In this document: piece after piece, positions 16,127 through 23,578 of the stretch
Numbering within the stretch: position 1 is the first letter of the stretch
How the letters are laid out: each line of letters begins with the position of its first letter
Made by a program: the position numbers and the translations under genes
DNA from: SCQP01 sp050747745
GTDB taxonomy: Bacteria > Acidobacteriota > Terriglobia > Terriglobales > SCQP01
Assembly (NCBI GenBank): GCA_050747745.1
Contig: JBOGKM010000075.1
Span: forward strand, 4,685 to 68,684
Direction: 5' to 3'
DNA length: 64,000 bases
The notes under the pieces: model-generated
The model's database searches: none
Seen by the model: the letters and a program-made list of their open reading frames with translations, nothing else
Told to the model about the DNA's origin: nothing

Positions 16127-16681
16127 TCACCGCGGTATCCGGCCGGCGCCCAGAGCACTGGCCAGACGGCGCTCGGCGGCGCGGGCGTAGGTGGGCGTCA
16201 GCGCGCCAATGCTATACCAGAGGACGCGGCCGCCCGGCCCGACGACGATCGTTGTCGGTTCGAGCTGCAGGCGCGGCAGGGCCTCGAGCCAGCCCGGTCG
16301 GACGAAAACGATCTCGCGCTGGCGTGGCCTGGGAACCAGGAGGGGGAGCTCGGGAAGCGAAGGCGACAACGTGATCAGCGCGCATCCCGCGTGGGCAAGG
16401 TTGCGAGCGAGCGCGATAGCGACCGGGCGCTCGGAAAGGCAGTATTCGCACTGGGAGCTTCGATACTCGAGGAGGGTGCAGCGGGCCCCGGGCTGCGGCG
16501 CAAATGCAGCTCCGTCGGCGAGGGAGCCGCTCGGCAACGGGATGACCGGCTCGCCGACGGCGGCGAACGGCGAGCTGGCCGAACGGAGCAGCGCGGCCGC
16601 GTGGGCCCGGACGACTACGAGACCGGCATCGGCGCAAAGTGCGATCAGCAGCGCGACGCGGACGCCAGAGCGAAAAGTCAT
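16127..16681 (-). CDS. Exported thioredoxin-like protein
   Basis: A 184-residue protein. An N-terminal hydrophobic segment (about residues 7-25) looks like a signal peptide or membrane anchor. After a linker comes a thioredoxin-like domain whose strand-helix start is LLEYRSSQCEYCLSERP, with a CxxC redox pair (CEYC, about residues 77-80). A later TTIVVGPGGRVLWYSIGAL strand pair is typical of TlpA/AhpC-like folds. It probably acts on disulfides outside the cytosol. It is the last gene of a three-gene minus-strand operon. Its ATG overlaps the stop of the preceding gene by 4 bases. Confidence 0.78.
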   Translation of the reverse strand: MTFRSGVRVALLIALCADAGLVVVRAHAAALLRSASSPFAAVGEPVIPLPSGSLADGAAFAPQPGARCTLLEYRSSQCEYCLSERPVAIALARNLAHAGCALITLSPSLPELPLLVPRPRQREIVFVRPGWLEALPRLQLEPTTIVVGPGGRVLWYSIGALTPTYARAAERRLASALGAGRIPR

Positions 16682-17229
16682 GGCAGGGAGGCCGCTGCAA
16701 TCGCCCTCGCGGTGGCTGAAGGGCCCCGGCCGCGCCAGGGAATTTCGGCCACGACTTCAGCCTCGTGGCTCACGAGCAGGGCTGCCCCGCCGCGGTCGGC
16801 CTGCAGCACGGCTTGGACGGCACGAACCTGCCCTGCCTGCAGCAGGACAGCGTCTGTGGGGGGCAACGGAGCGGCGGCGCAGTCCCCGTGCTCGCAGTAG
16901 CCCTCAAACCTCACTTGGCTGCCGACAAACCTGCGCTCGACCTGAACCCAGATGCCGAGGTCGACGCGGGCGCTCGCTGGCCGCACCAAGAACAGCACGA
17001 ACTCTTTGGCGCTGCCGGGCGCAAGGTTGACGGGCGCCGCGCCCGCCACGTCAACGCCCGCCAGCGAGTACAGGGCCGTGCCGTTCCGGTCGAGTTGCTG
17101 GCCCAGCAGCTGCCGCGAGGCTCGCGCCTCCCGCTCCAGGCCGCTGAAGGAGCGAGCGACGCGCACGCCGGCGAGCGCGAGGATTGCGATTGCGGTCACC
17201 TCGGGAAGGACCGACCGCAGTGGCGTCAA
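16678..17229 (-). CDS. Small anchored protein of unknown function, middle gene of redox operon
   Basis: A 183-residue reading from a TTG start that overlaps the preceding stop as TTGA; the frame stays open further upstream inside the neighbour. Residues about 8-24 are hydrophobic (ITAIAILALAGVRVA-like), suggesting a membrane anchor or weak signal peptide. The outer part has a segment with two Cys (EGYCEHGDCAA, 6 residues apart) and beta-strand-like stretches (KEFVLFLVRP, LGIWVQVERRF). I do not recognise the family. Tight coupling on both sides suggests it works with the secreted repeat protein and the thioredoxin-like protein. The Cys pair could be a substrate of the latter; that is inference. 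Confidence 0.6.
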   Translation of the reverse strand: MTPLRSVLPEVTAIAILALAGVRVARSFSGLEREARASRQLLGQQLDRNGTALYSLAGVDVAGAAPVNLAPGSAKEFVLFLVRPASARVDLGIWVQVERRFVGSQVRFEGYCEHGDCAAAPLPPTDAVLLQAGQVRAVQAVLQADRGGAALLVSHEAEVVAEIPWRGRGPSATARAIAAASLP

Positions 17230-18725
17230 TTGTAGGGCTCCGGCTTGGTCCCGGCGGGCGTCATGCCCACGGCTATCTTGGCCAGCACCAGCGCCTTCAT
17301 CACCGGGCATTCGCAGGCCCGCGCCGCGGCGAGCGCCAGCCCGGGCTGCACCGTGGCGACCAGCCGATATGTAAAGGTCAGGAGCGCTGACGGTAAAGAG
17401 GGCCCCCTTTCCGCCGCGGCTTGGCCAGCGAGGGTCGACAAATCGTACTGCGACTCCGCCTGCTGCGCGTGCGTGTCGGCGGCCTGCAGGGCAAGGCCGG
17501 CCACTTCGGCCGACCGGGCCGGATCACCGAGCTTAGCGTAGGCCTGCGCCAGCTTCCCGGTGGCGCCGGTGGCCGCCATCGCCATGTCCTTGTCGAGCAG
17601 GGCATAGGCGTCGGCGGCGGTTTGCCGGGCGAGTTCGGGCCTGCTGGCGGCGAGCGCCAGCGCCACGTTCGCGAGCGCGCCAAATCGCATCCCCTTATCG
17701 TGAAAGCCCAGGGCGCCAGAGATCGCGCCCGCGGGGTCCCGAGCCGCCAGCTGGCTGAGTGCGATTGCGGCATCGGGGCCGCCGGCACCGACGATTTTTC
17801 CCGTCGGCGACGCGTACAGGACTATGCGGGGCGGCTGCCGGGCGGTGGAGGCCGCCGGATATTGCGCGCGCAGCTCCTCGGCATACTCGGGATCAATGTC
17901 GCTCAAAATCGCCAGAAGCTCGGACCCGACGCGGGAATCCCCCGGCTGGAGATCGCGGTGTTGCCCGGCGTTCACTTTAAGGTTGTGCAGGAGGGACGCA
18001 ATGGCATCCCCGACCTCTGAATCCATGCCCGGAAACGCCGAATGAACCGCCGCCAGGAACGTCGCGGAGTCGCGCATCGGAATGAAGGCGGTCGCTCCTG
18101 CCGCCGCTTGCACGCCCTCCGTGGCGATCGCAAACCGCTCGGGCTCGGGCAGCTTGGCGGCGTCGAGCGCGGTCGCCGCGCCGTGAAACGGAAAACAATT
18201 TCCACCGCTGACACATTGCCGGAGGGCTTCGTCCACTTGCCCGAAATCACCCCGCCGAAGCATGTCGATGATGATCACGTCGTACACCCAGGAGACTGGC
18301 GTTCCGCCGTCCCCGGGGCTTCCGGAGCTGTAGTTGGCTGCCCAGCTCAGCGCCTGATCGAAGCGTCCCTGACGGGCAAAAACTTCGATCGCGTCGTCTT
18401 CAACGTCGGAACGGAGATCCGTTCCCGCCCGCTCGGGTGCCGTGTCGGTCTGGGTCGGCCACAGCTGCACCGCTTGGTAGAGCTGCCGGAAATCCGGCAG
18501 GGCGAGTTTCGGCTCCGCGAGGAGCTCGTCGCCCGCGATGTATTCGAGCTCCCTCGTAGCCAGCAGCGGGGGCAGCTCCGAGGCTGCGGCTCTCGCCTCG
18601 CCGAAAACTGAGGCCGCCGTCACCGGGCTTGCGGCCGGTGCCTGCGCGCTGGCCGGGGCCACGCCAGCCGCACACGCGGCGCTGGCCAGCAGCGCAATCA
18701 GACCGAGGTGGATCCGGCAGGCCAA
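17226..18725 (-). CDS. Secreted alpha-helical repeat protein, unrecognised
   Basis: A 499-residue reading from TTG 18725, chosen because GGTGGAG lies five bases upstream and a signal peptide follows at once (LGLIALLASAACAAGVAPASAQA). The mature part is rich in Ala/Leu/Glu and shows TPR-like helix pairs (FARQGRFDQALSWAANY; GATGKLAQAYAKLGDPARSAEVAGLALQAA). Four Cys occur in two pairs: CVSGGNC near residue 195 and CEC near the C-terminus. A TTGACA/TAAACT promoter lies upstream. It begins the three-gene operon and may be a periplasmic scaffold or a client of the downstream thioredoxin-like protein. No known family was recognised. Confidence 0.7.
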   Translation of the reverse strand: MACRIHLGLIALLASAACAAGVAPASAQAPAASPVTAASVFGEARAAASELPPLLATRELEYIAGDELLAEPKLALPDFRQLYQAVQLWPTQTDTAPERAGTDLRSDVEDDAIEVFARQGRFDQALSWAANYSSGSPGDGGTPVSWVYDVIIIDMLRRGDFGQVDEALRQCVSGGNCFPFHGAATALDAAKLPEPERFAIATEGVQAAAGATAFIPMRDSATFLAAVHSAFPGMDSEVGDAIASLLHNLKVNAGQHRDLQPGDSRVGSELLAILSDIDPEYAEELRAQYPAASTARQPPRIVLYASPTGKIVGAGGPDAAIALSQLAARDPAGAISGALGFHDKGMRFGALANVALALAASRPELARQTAADAYALLDKDMAMAATGATGKLAQAYAKLGDPARSAEVAGLALQAADTHAQQAESQYDLSTLAGQAAAERGPSLPSALLTFTYRLVATVQPGLALAAARACECPVMKALVLAKIAVGMTPAGTKPEPYN

Positions 18726-18787
18726 AATTACTCCACCGGCTTGCAGGTGGAATCCCCCTGTTATTGCGCTTTTCGCACAACGCCCGC

Positions 18788-18815
18788 AGTTTATCCCTTC
18801 CCCCTTTTTTGTCAA
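18788..18815 (-). promoter_or_regulatory. Sigma-70-type promoter of the three-gene redox operon
   Basis: On the minus strand a consensus TTGACA (18815-18810) is followed after 16 bases by TAAACT (18793-18788). The predicted transcript start would lie about 55 bases before the TTG start at 18725. The -35 box is perfect; the -10 box has two mismatches to TATAAT. Confidence 0.6.
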
Positions 18816-18901
18816 GCCAAACCTCGAAATTGTTTTTGGGCCCCATGAGCAACGGGCCCCAGCAGGCGGTCGGCCCCGTCCCGGCGTACTGTAACCACGC
18901 G

Positions 18902-21379
18902 CTACTCCACGCGCAGCGCCTGCAGCGGGTCCACGTGCGCCGCGCGCCGGGCAGGCAGCCAGGCAGCCAGCGTGCCGACTACGGCGAGCAGGATGATACC
19001 GGTGGCGAGGGAGGCGGGATCGTCGGGCGGCACGCGATAGAGGGCACTGGCAAGATAACGGCTGGCAAACAGCACGATGGGCACGCCAATGACAATCCCC
19101 AGGCCCACCATCCCCAGCGCCTGGCGCAGGATCATACCCAGAATTTCGCCGCCTCCGGCGCCCAACGCCATGCGAATGCCGATTTCCGGCGTGCGCCGCG
19201 CCACCAGGTACGCCATGCTGCCTTCCAGACCAATCGCCGCCAGAATCAGCCCCATCATGCCCAAAAAGCCCGCCAGCCAGGCGAACATCCGCTGCCCCGC
19301 CACGCCTTGCGCGGCTTCCTGCTTTTCGGTGCGGACGTTGGCCAGCGGCAGGCCGGGATCAAGGCTCTCGACGGCCTGGCGCACCTCGCCCAATAGCGCC
19401 TCCGGCGCGGCGTAGGTGCGAAGCTGGGCATCCATGCCGGTGTTGAAGTTCCCCATCTGCGTAAACGGCACCACCGCCTGCGCCTGCATCGGCTCTTCGG
19501 GCTGGCCGTATTTGGCGTCGCGCATCACGCCCACGATGGTCAGCGGCGCAGGGCCATCCAGAAGAAGCTGGCGGCCAATCGGATTTTGACCCGGGAAGAA
19601 CCGCTTGGCGAGGAACTGGTTTACAATCACGACCTGCTGGGAGGTGGCCGTATCCTGTTCGCCCAGATCGCGCCCCATGAGCAGCGGAATGCCGTTCGCG
19701 TGGAGATAACTCGCTCCCACCACGTCCCATCGCACATAGCTTTCAGCCGGTTGATGCTTCACGCCCACCGCCCGCGCACCGCCGCCATTGCCACCGCCGG
19801 AAAGCGGCGTGCTCATCGCCAGCGTCGCCGCCTTGACGCCAGGCAAGCTGGCCAGTTTCGCCCGCAGGGCCACGTAGAGGTTCCTCAGGCGCGAGCCGGT
19901 ATAGCCGGTTTGGACGGGATTGAGCGTGACCTCGAGCATGTTGCTGGTGGGAAAGCCGAAATCCTGGCTTTCGAGGTTATGCAGCGTGCGCACCAGCAGG
20001 CCCGCCACCACCAGCAGGATCAGCGATACCGCGACCTGGGCGACGACCAGCGCACGGCCGGCGCCGAGGCGCGCTCCGCCGGTGGCGCCGCGGTCGTTGA
20101 GCGCGCCCGACAGCTCGATGCGCGTGGCGCGGAGAGCGGGCAAAATGCCGAACAGCATACCGGTTACAATGGCGACCACGGCGGTGAATAGCAGCACGCG
20201 CCCGTCGAGCGTGGGCGACACCGTCACGCCCATGGCGGAAACCTGGTTCGCCAGTGCGCGCGCGCCAAATTCGGCCAGCAGCAAGCCTAGCGCCGCCGCA
20301 ATCACCGCCAACAAAATGCTCTCGGTCAGCAACTGCCGCACCAGCCGTCCGCGCGGCGCGCCCAGCGCCAACCGCACGCCAATCTCGCGCTTTCTCCCGG
20401 TCGCCCGCGCCAGCAACAGCGCCGCCACGTTGGCGCAGGCCACCAGCAGAATCAGCCCGGCCAGAATCATCATCAGCAGCAGCGGTTGCGAGGCCTGGTG
20501 TGTCAGGCCATTCAGGCCGTGCGCCCCGTTTTGCAGCTCCAGTCGCGAGATCTCGCCCGGTTTAGGCCGCGGCGTCACCGTCTGCTCCATGTAGCTGTGC
20601 CAGATGCCGTCGAGCTGCGCCTGCGCCGCCGCCTGCGTCACTCCCGGCTTCAGCCGGCCCATGATGCCCATCCAGATGCGATCCTTGGCCTCCAGAAACC
20701 GGCCCTTGCCGGCATACCCATACGGCCCCAGGCCCGGCCGCTCCAGCATCGGCACCCACAGGTCGAATTTCTGCATGGGCCAGAGGCCGTGAAAGCTGGG
20801 CGGCAGCACGCCGACAACGGTGTAGTTGAGACCGTCAATCGCGGCGCTGCGACCCAGAATGCCCGGATCCCGCGCAAAGCGCCGCGTCCAGTACCCGTAG
20901 CTGATATCGGCCACCGGCGCCGCGCCCGCCGTCTGATCCGCCGGCGTAAGCGTCCGCCCCAGCAGCGGCGCGATGCCCAGGCCCGAAAAGTACTCGCCCG
21001 TGACCATGACACCGTTCGCCAAGCCCGGGTGGCCGTTCACGACGACATTGGTGTTTTGCGGCGTAAAGCCCAGCGCTACCGAACCGAGAATACTTCCCAA
21101 ATCGCTGGCCCGCGCCTGAAAGTTCAGAAACGCCGGGTAGCTGAAGCAGTCCTGCGGCGGTCCCATGTCGGTCGCGCCGTAAACCTGGTTGCCGTTCCAG
21201 TGCAGCGAGACCAGCCGTCCTGGGTCCTGCACCGGCAAGTTGCGCAGCAGGATCGCCTCGTCGAGACTGAAGACGGCGGTGTTGGCGCCGATGCCCAGCG
21301 CCAGCGAGATCACAATGACAATCGCCAGCCCCGGAGCCGAGCGGATCTGCCGCCAAGCGTAGCGCAAATCCCTGCCCAT
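18902..21379 (-). CDS. ADOP-family ABC-type permease (MacB/FtsX-like, without ATPase partner)
   Basis: An 825-residue membrane protein with the acidobacterial duplicated orphan permease architecture. The N-terminus is MGRDLRYAWRQIRSAPG, followed by TM1 at about 18-40 (GANTAVFSL motif), a large MacB-type periplasmic domain, and an FtsX block at about 300-420 (ARATGRKREIGVRLALGAPRGRLVRQLL). A second periplasmic domain follows, then a second FtsX block ending in LPARRAAHVDPLQALRVE. No ATP-binding subunit is adjacent, which is usual for this family. Substrate and partner are unknown. The start lies 60 bases from the divergent sod gene. Two broken copies of its 3' end lie at 14917 and 16028. Confidence 0.93.
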   Translation of the reverse strand: MGRDLRYAWRQIRSAPGLAIVIVISLALGIGANTAVFSLDEAILLRNLPVQDPGRLVSLHWNGNQVYGATDMGPPQDCFSYPAFLNFQARASDLGSILGSVALGFTPQNTNVVVNGHPGLANGVMVTGEYFSGLGIAPLLGRTLTPADQTAGAAPVADISYGYWTRRFARDPGILGRSAAIDGLNYTVVGVLPPSFHGLWPMQKFDLWVPMLERPGLGPYGYAGKGRFLEAKDRIWMGIMGRLKPGVTQAAAQAQLDGIWHSYMEQTVTPRPKPGEISRLELQNGAHGLNGLTHQASQPLLLMMILAGLILLVACANVAALLLARATGRKREIGVRLALGAPRGRLVRQLLTESILLAVIAAALGLLLAEFGARALANQVSAMGVTVSPTLDGRVLLFTAVVAIVTGMLFGILPALRATRIELSGALNDRGATGGARLGAGRALVVAQVAVSLILLVVAGLLVRTLHNLESQDFGFPTSNMLEVTLNPVQTGYTGSRLRNLYVALRAKLASLPGVKAATLAMSTPLSGGGNGGGARAVGVKHQPAESYVRWDVVGASYLHANGIPLLMGRDLGEQDTATSQQVVIVNQFLAKRFFPGQNPIGRQLLLDGPAPLTIVGVMRDAKYGQPEEPMQAQAVVPFTQMGNFNTGMDAQLRTYAAPEALLGEVRQAVESLDPGLPLANVRTEKQEAAQGVAGQRMFAWLAGFLGMMGLILAAIGLEGSMAYLVARRTPEIGIRMALGAGGGEILGMILRQALGMVGLGIVIGVPIVLFASRYLASALYRVPPDDPASLATGIILLAVVGTLAAWLPARRAAHVDPLQALRVE

Positions 21380-21439
21380 ACACAGGACTATACCGTGTCA
21401 GCTAAAATTGGTTACAGGTATAAACCTTAGGAGGAACCG

Positions 21440-22057
21440 ATGGCTTTTGAACTTCCCGCGCTGCCCTACGCGCACAACGCCCTCGAACCTGTCATTGACG
21501 AGCAGACGATGCATTTGCACCACGAAAAACATCACGCCGCCTACGTCAACAACCTCAATGCCGCCCTCAAGGACCACGCCAACCTGGCCTCGCTCTCGCT
21601 CGAGGATCTGCTCAAGGGCATCAACTCCAAGGTGCCGGAGGCAGTCCGCACCGCGGTGCGCAACAACGCCGGCGGCCACTCCAACCACAGCATGTACTGG
21701 AAAATCATGAAACCCGGCGGCGGCGGTAGACCGCAGGGCGCGCTGGCGCAGGCGCTGGATAAGGCCTTCGGCGGCTTCGATGCTTTCCAGCAGAAGTTTA
21801 ACGATGCCGGCCTCAAGCGCTTCGGCTCGGGCTGGGCATGGCTGGTGCTCAAGGGCGGCAAGCTGGAGGTGATCTCGACCGCCAACCAGGACAGCCCGAT
21901 TATGGACGGTTACCATCCCGTGATGGGCAACGACGTCTGGGAGCACGCCTACTACCTCAAATACCAGAGCCGCCGCGGTGATTACCTGAAGGCCTGGTGG
22001 GACGTGGTGAACTGGGACGAGATCGGGCGCCGCTACGACGCCGGCAGCAGGGCCTGA
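21440..22057 (+). CDS. Superoxide dismutase, Mn/Fe type
   Basis: A 205-residue SOD that converts superoxide to peroxide and oxygen. Metal-ligand regions are visible: MHLHHEKHHAAYV (first His), NNAGGHSNHSMYW (second His) and DVWEHAYYLKYQ (Asp and His). The GGHSNH pattern and NQDSPIMDG fit the manganese-type side, although metal choice cannot be proved from sequence. There is no signal peptide, so it acts in the cytosol. TAGGAGGA lies just upstream of the ATG, and a TATAAA box at 21419-21424 may be its -10 element. It is divergent from the ADOP gene and is followed after 12 bases by the MT-A70 gene. Confidence 0.95.
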   Translation: MAFELPALPYAHNALEPVIDEQTMHLHHEKHHAAYVNNLNAALKDHANLASLSLEDLLKGINSKVPEAVRTAVRNNAGGHSNHSMYWKIMKPGGGGRPQGALAQALDKAFGGFDAFQQKFNDAGLKRFGSGWAWLVLKGGKLEVISTANQDSPIMDGYHPVMGNDVWEHAYYLKYQSRRGDYLKAWWDVVNWDEIGRRYDAGSRA

Positions 22058-22069
22058 TATACTCGCGGC

Positions 22070-22642
22070 GTGCTGGAAAATCTGGGCGGACCGTTTGGCG
22101 CCATCTTGATCGACCCGCCCTGGCGATTCACCAACCGCACCGGCAAGGTCGCCCCCGAACATCGCCGCCTGCGTCGCTATGCCACGCTCACCCTCAGCGA
22201 GATTGCGGCGCTGCCGGTCGCCGGTCTGGCCGCGCCCGGATGCCATCTTTACCTCTGGTCCCCGAACGCGCTATTGCCCGAGGCGCTGCAAGTAATGCAG
22301 GCTTGGGGCTTTCGCTATAAAACCAATCTCGTCTGGTACAAGATCCGCAAGGACGGCGGACCCGACGGCCGCGGGGTGGGCTTCTATTTCCGCAACGTCA
22401 CCGAGCTGCTGCTGTTCGGTATCCGCGGGCGGCAGCGCACGCTGGCGCCGGGGCGGCGCCAGGTGAACCTGCTGCTCAGCCGCAAAGAGGAGCACTCGAA
22501 AAAGCCGGACGCGATTTACGACCTGATCGAACGCTGCAGTCCAGGACCCTATTGCGAGTTGTTCAGCCGCCGGCGCATGCCCGGCTGGACGCAATGGGGC
22601 GATGAGCTCGGAACCTACCAGCACAAGTTGGTTTTTTCATAG
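22070..22642 (+). CDS. MT-A70 family adenine-N6 methyltransferase, orphan
   Basis: A 190-residue protein from a GTG start. It contains the catalytic DPPW motif early on (AILIDPPWRF, residues about 11-20), the YATLTLSEIAALPV segment, LYLWSPNALLPEALQVMQAWGF and the C-terminal KPDAIYDLIERCSPGPYCELFSRR region. This is the layout of MT-A70-like DNA/RNA adenine-N6 methyltransferases, which are common in phages and mobile regions. No restriction enzyme or phage gene lies nearby. Co-directional placement 12 bases after sod suggests they may share a transcript. Target (DNA or RNA) cannot be read from sequence. Confidence 0.88.
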   Translation: MLENLGGPFGAILIDPPWRFTNRTGKVAPEHRRLRRYATLTLSEIAALPVAGLAAPGCHLYLWSPNALLPEALQVMQAWGFRYKTNLVWYKIRKDGGPDGRGVGFYFRNVTELLLFGIRGRQRTLAPGRRQVNLLLSRKEEHSKKPDAIYDLIERCSPGPYCELFSRRRMPGWTQWGDELGTYQHKLVFS

Positions 22643-22785
22643 CGCTGGCCACGGGGACTGCCGCACGGCGGCGATGGCCGTCTCCAGGAGCGGATCGTTC
22701 GCCCCGTGATCGCGGGGTTGCCGCTGGCGATCGCCAGCTCGGGATGAGAACAGCCGCTGCTGTTCCACGCGCGTTGGCACCCGTG

Positions 22786-23577
22786 TCAACCCGTCCCTTT
22801 GTAAAAACCGCCGTCCACCAGCAGGTTTTGGCCGGTGATGAAGCTGGCGCGCTCGCTGGCCAGAAACACGACCGCATCGGCGAACTCGCGCGGCTCCGCC
22901 AACCGTCCCAGCGCGCTGGCGCGCTTCCAGTCGTCGTAAAGCGATTCTGGACCGGTGCCCTCAGCCAGCGCTCTGACGCGCGCCAGTTCCGCCAGGCGAT
23001 CGGTAAGCGTGTAACCGGGGCAGATGTTGTTCACCAGCACGTTGTAGGGGCCGTACTCGTTGGCCAGCGTGCGCACCAGGCCGGGCACGGCCGAGCGCAC
23101 CGTGTTGGACAGCACCAGCCCCTCAATCGGCTGCTTCACGGAAACCGACGTGATCATCAGAAACCGCCCCCAGCGCGCTTGCTGCATCAGCGGCAGGGCG
23201 GCTTTGGCGAAGCTTACATGACTGAGCAGGTTAAGCTCGATGGCCGCGCGCCATTCCTCCAGCGACGTCGTCGCGAACGATTTGGCTGGCGGCCCGCCGG
23301 CGTTGGTGATGCAGATATCGAGGCGCCCGAACTCTTGCCGCACCGCCGCGACAAAATCTGCCACTGCGGCAGCATCGGTGACGTCCAGCGCGCGTGAGAA
23401 AACGCGCGCGCCATGCCGCTGGTGGATCGCCGCGGCGGCGGCTTCGATGCGTTCCTGGCTGCGCGAGCACAACGCCAGATGCGCGCCCTCGGCCGCCAGG
23501 CCTTCGGCCACAGCGCGGCCCAGCCCGGCGCTGGACGCGGCCACAATCGCCACGCGGTCCTTCAGCCCAGTTTGCAT
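22786..23577 (-). CDS. SDR-family oxidoreductase with non-canonical active site
   Basis: A 263-residue Rossmann-fold protein. The cofactor motif is AASSAGLGRAVAEGLA (the TGxxxGxG region in altered form). NAGG follows at about residue 91, and a typical C-terminal GRLAEPREFADAVVFLAS plus ITGQNLLVDGG. Classical SDRs use Ser-Tyr-xxx-Lys. Here the segment after the conserved Ser reads SVKQPIEGLVLSNTVRSAV, so neither the Tyr nor the Lys is present. A divergent branch of SDRs has this LSNxxR pattern. Redox activity is therefore uncertain. It begins one base after the end of the M61 peptidase gene and is probably co-transcribed with it. Confidence 0.88.
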   Translation of the reverse strand: MQTGLKDRVAIVAASSAGLGRAVAEGLAAEGAHLALCSRSQERIEAAAAAIHQRHGARVFSRALDVTDAAAVADFVAAVRQEFGRLDICITNAGGPPAKSFATTSLEEWRAAIELNLLSHVSFAKAALPLMQQARWGRFLMITSVSVKQPIEGLVLSNTVRSAVPGLVRTLANEYGPYNVLVNNICPGYTLTDRLAELARVRALAEGTGPESLYDDWKRASALGRLAEPREFADAVVFLASERASFITGQNLLVDGGFYKGTG

Positions 23578-23578
23578 G

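Noticed and set aside
18902..21430. Long plus-strand frames (e.g. 20486-21430) opposite the ADOP gene
   Set aside because: Shadows of a well-supported membrane protein gene.
22643..22785. Gap between the MT-A70 and SDR genes, with short minus-strand peptides such as ELAIASGNPAITGR
   Set aside because: No start, no motif and no family recognised.
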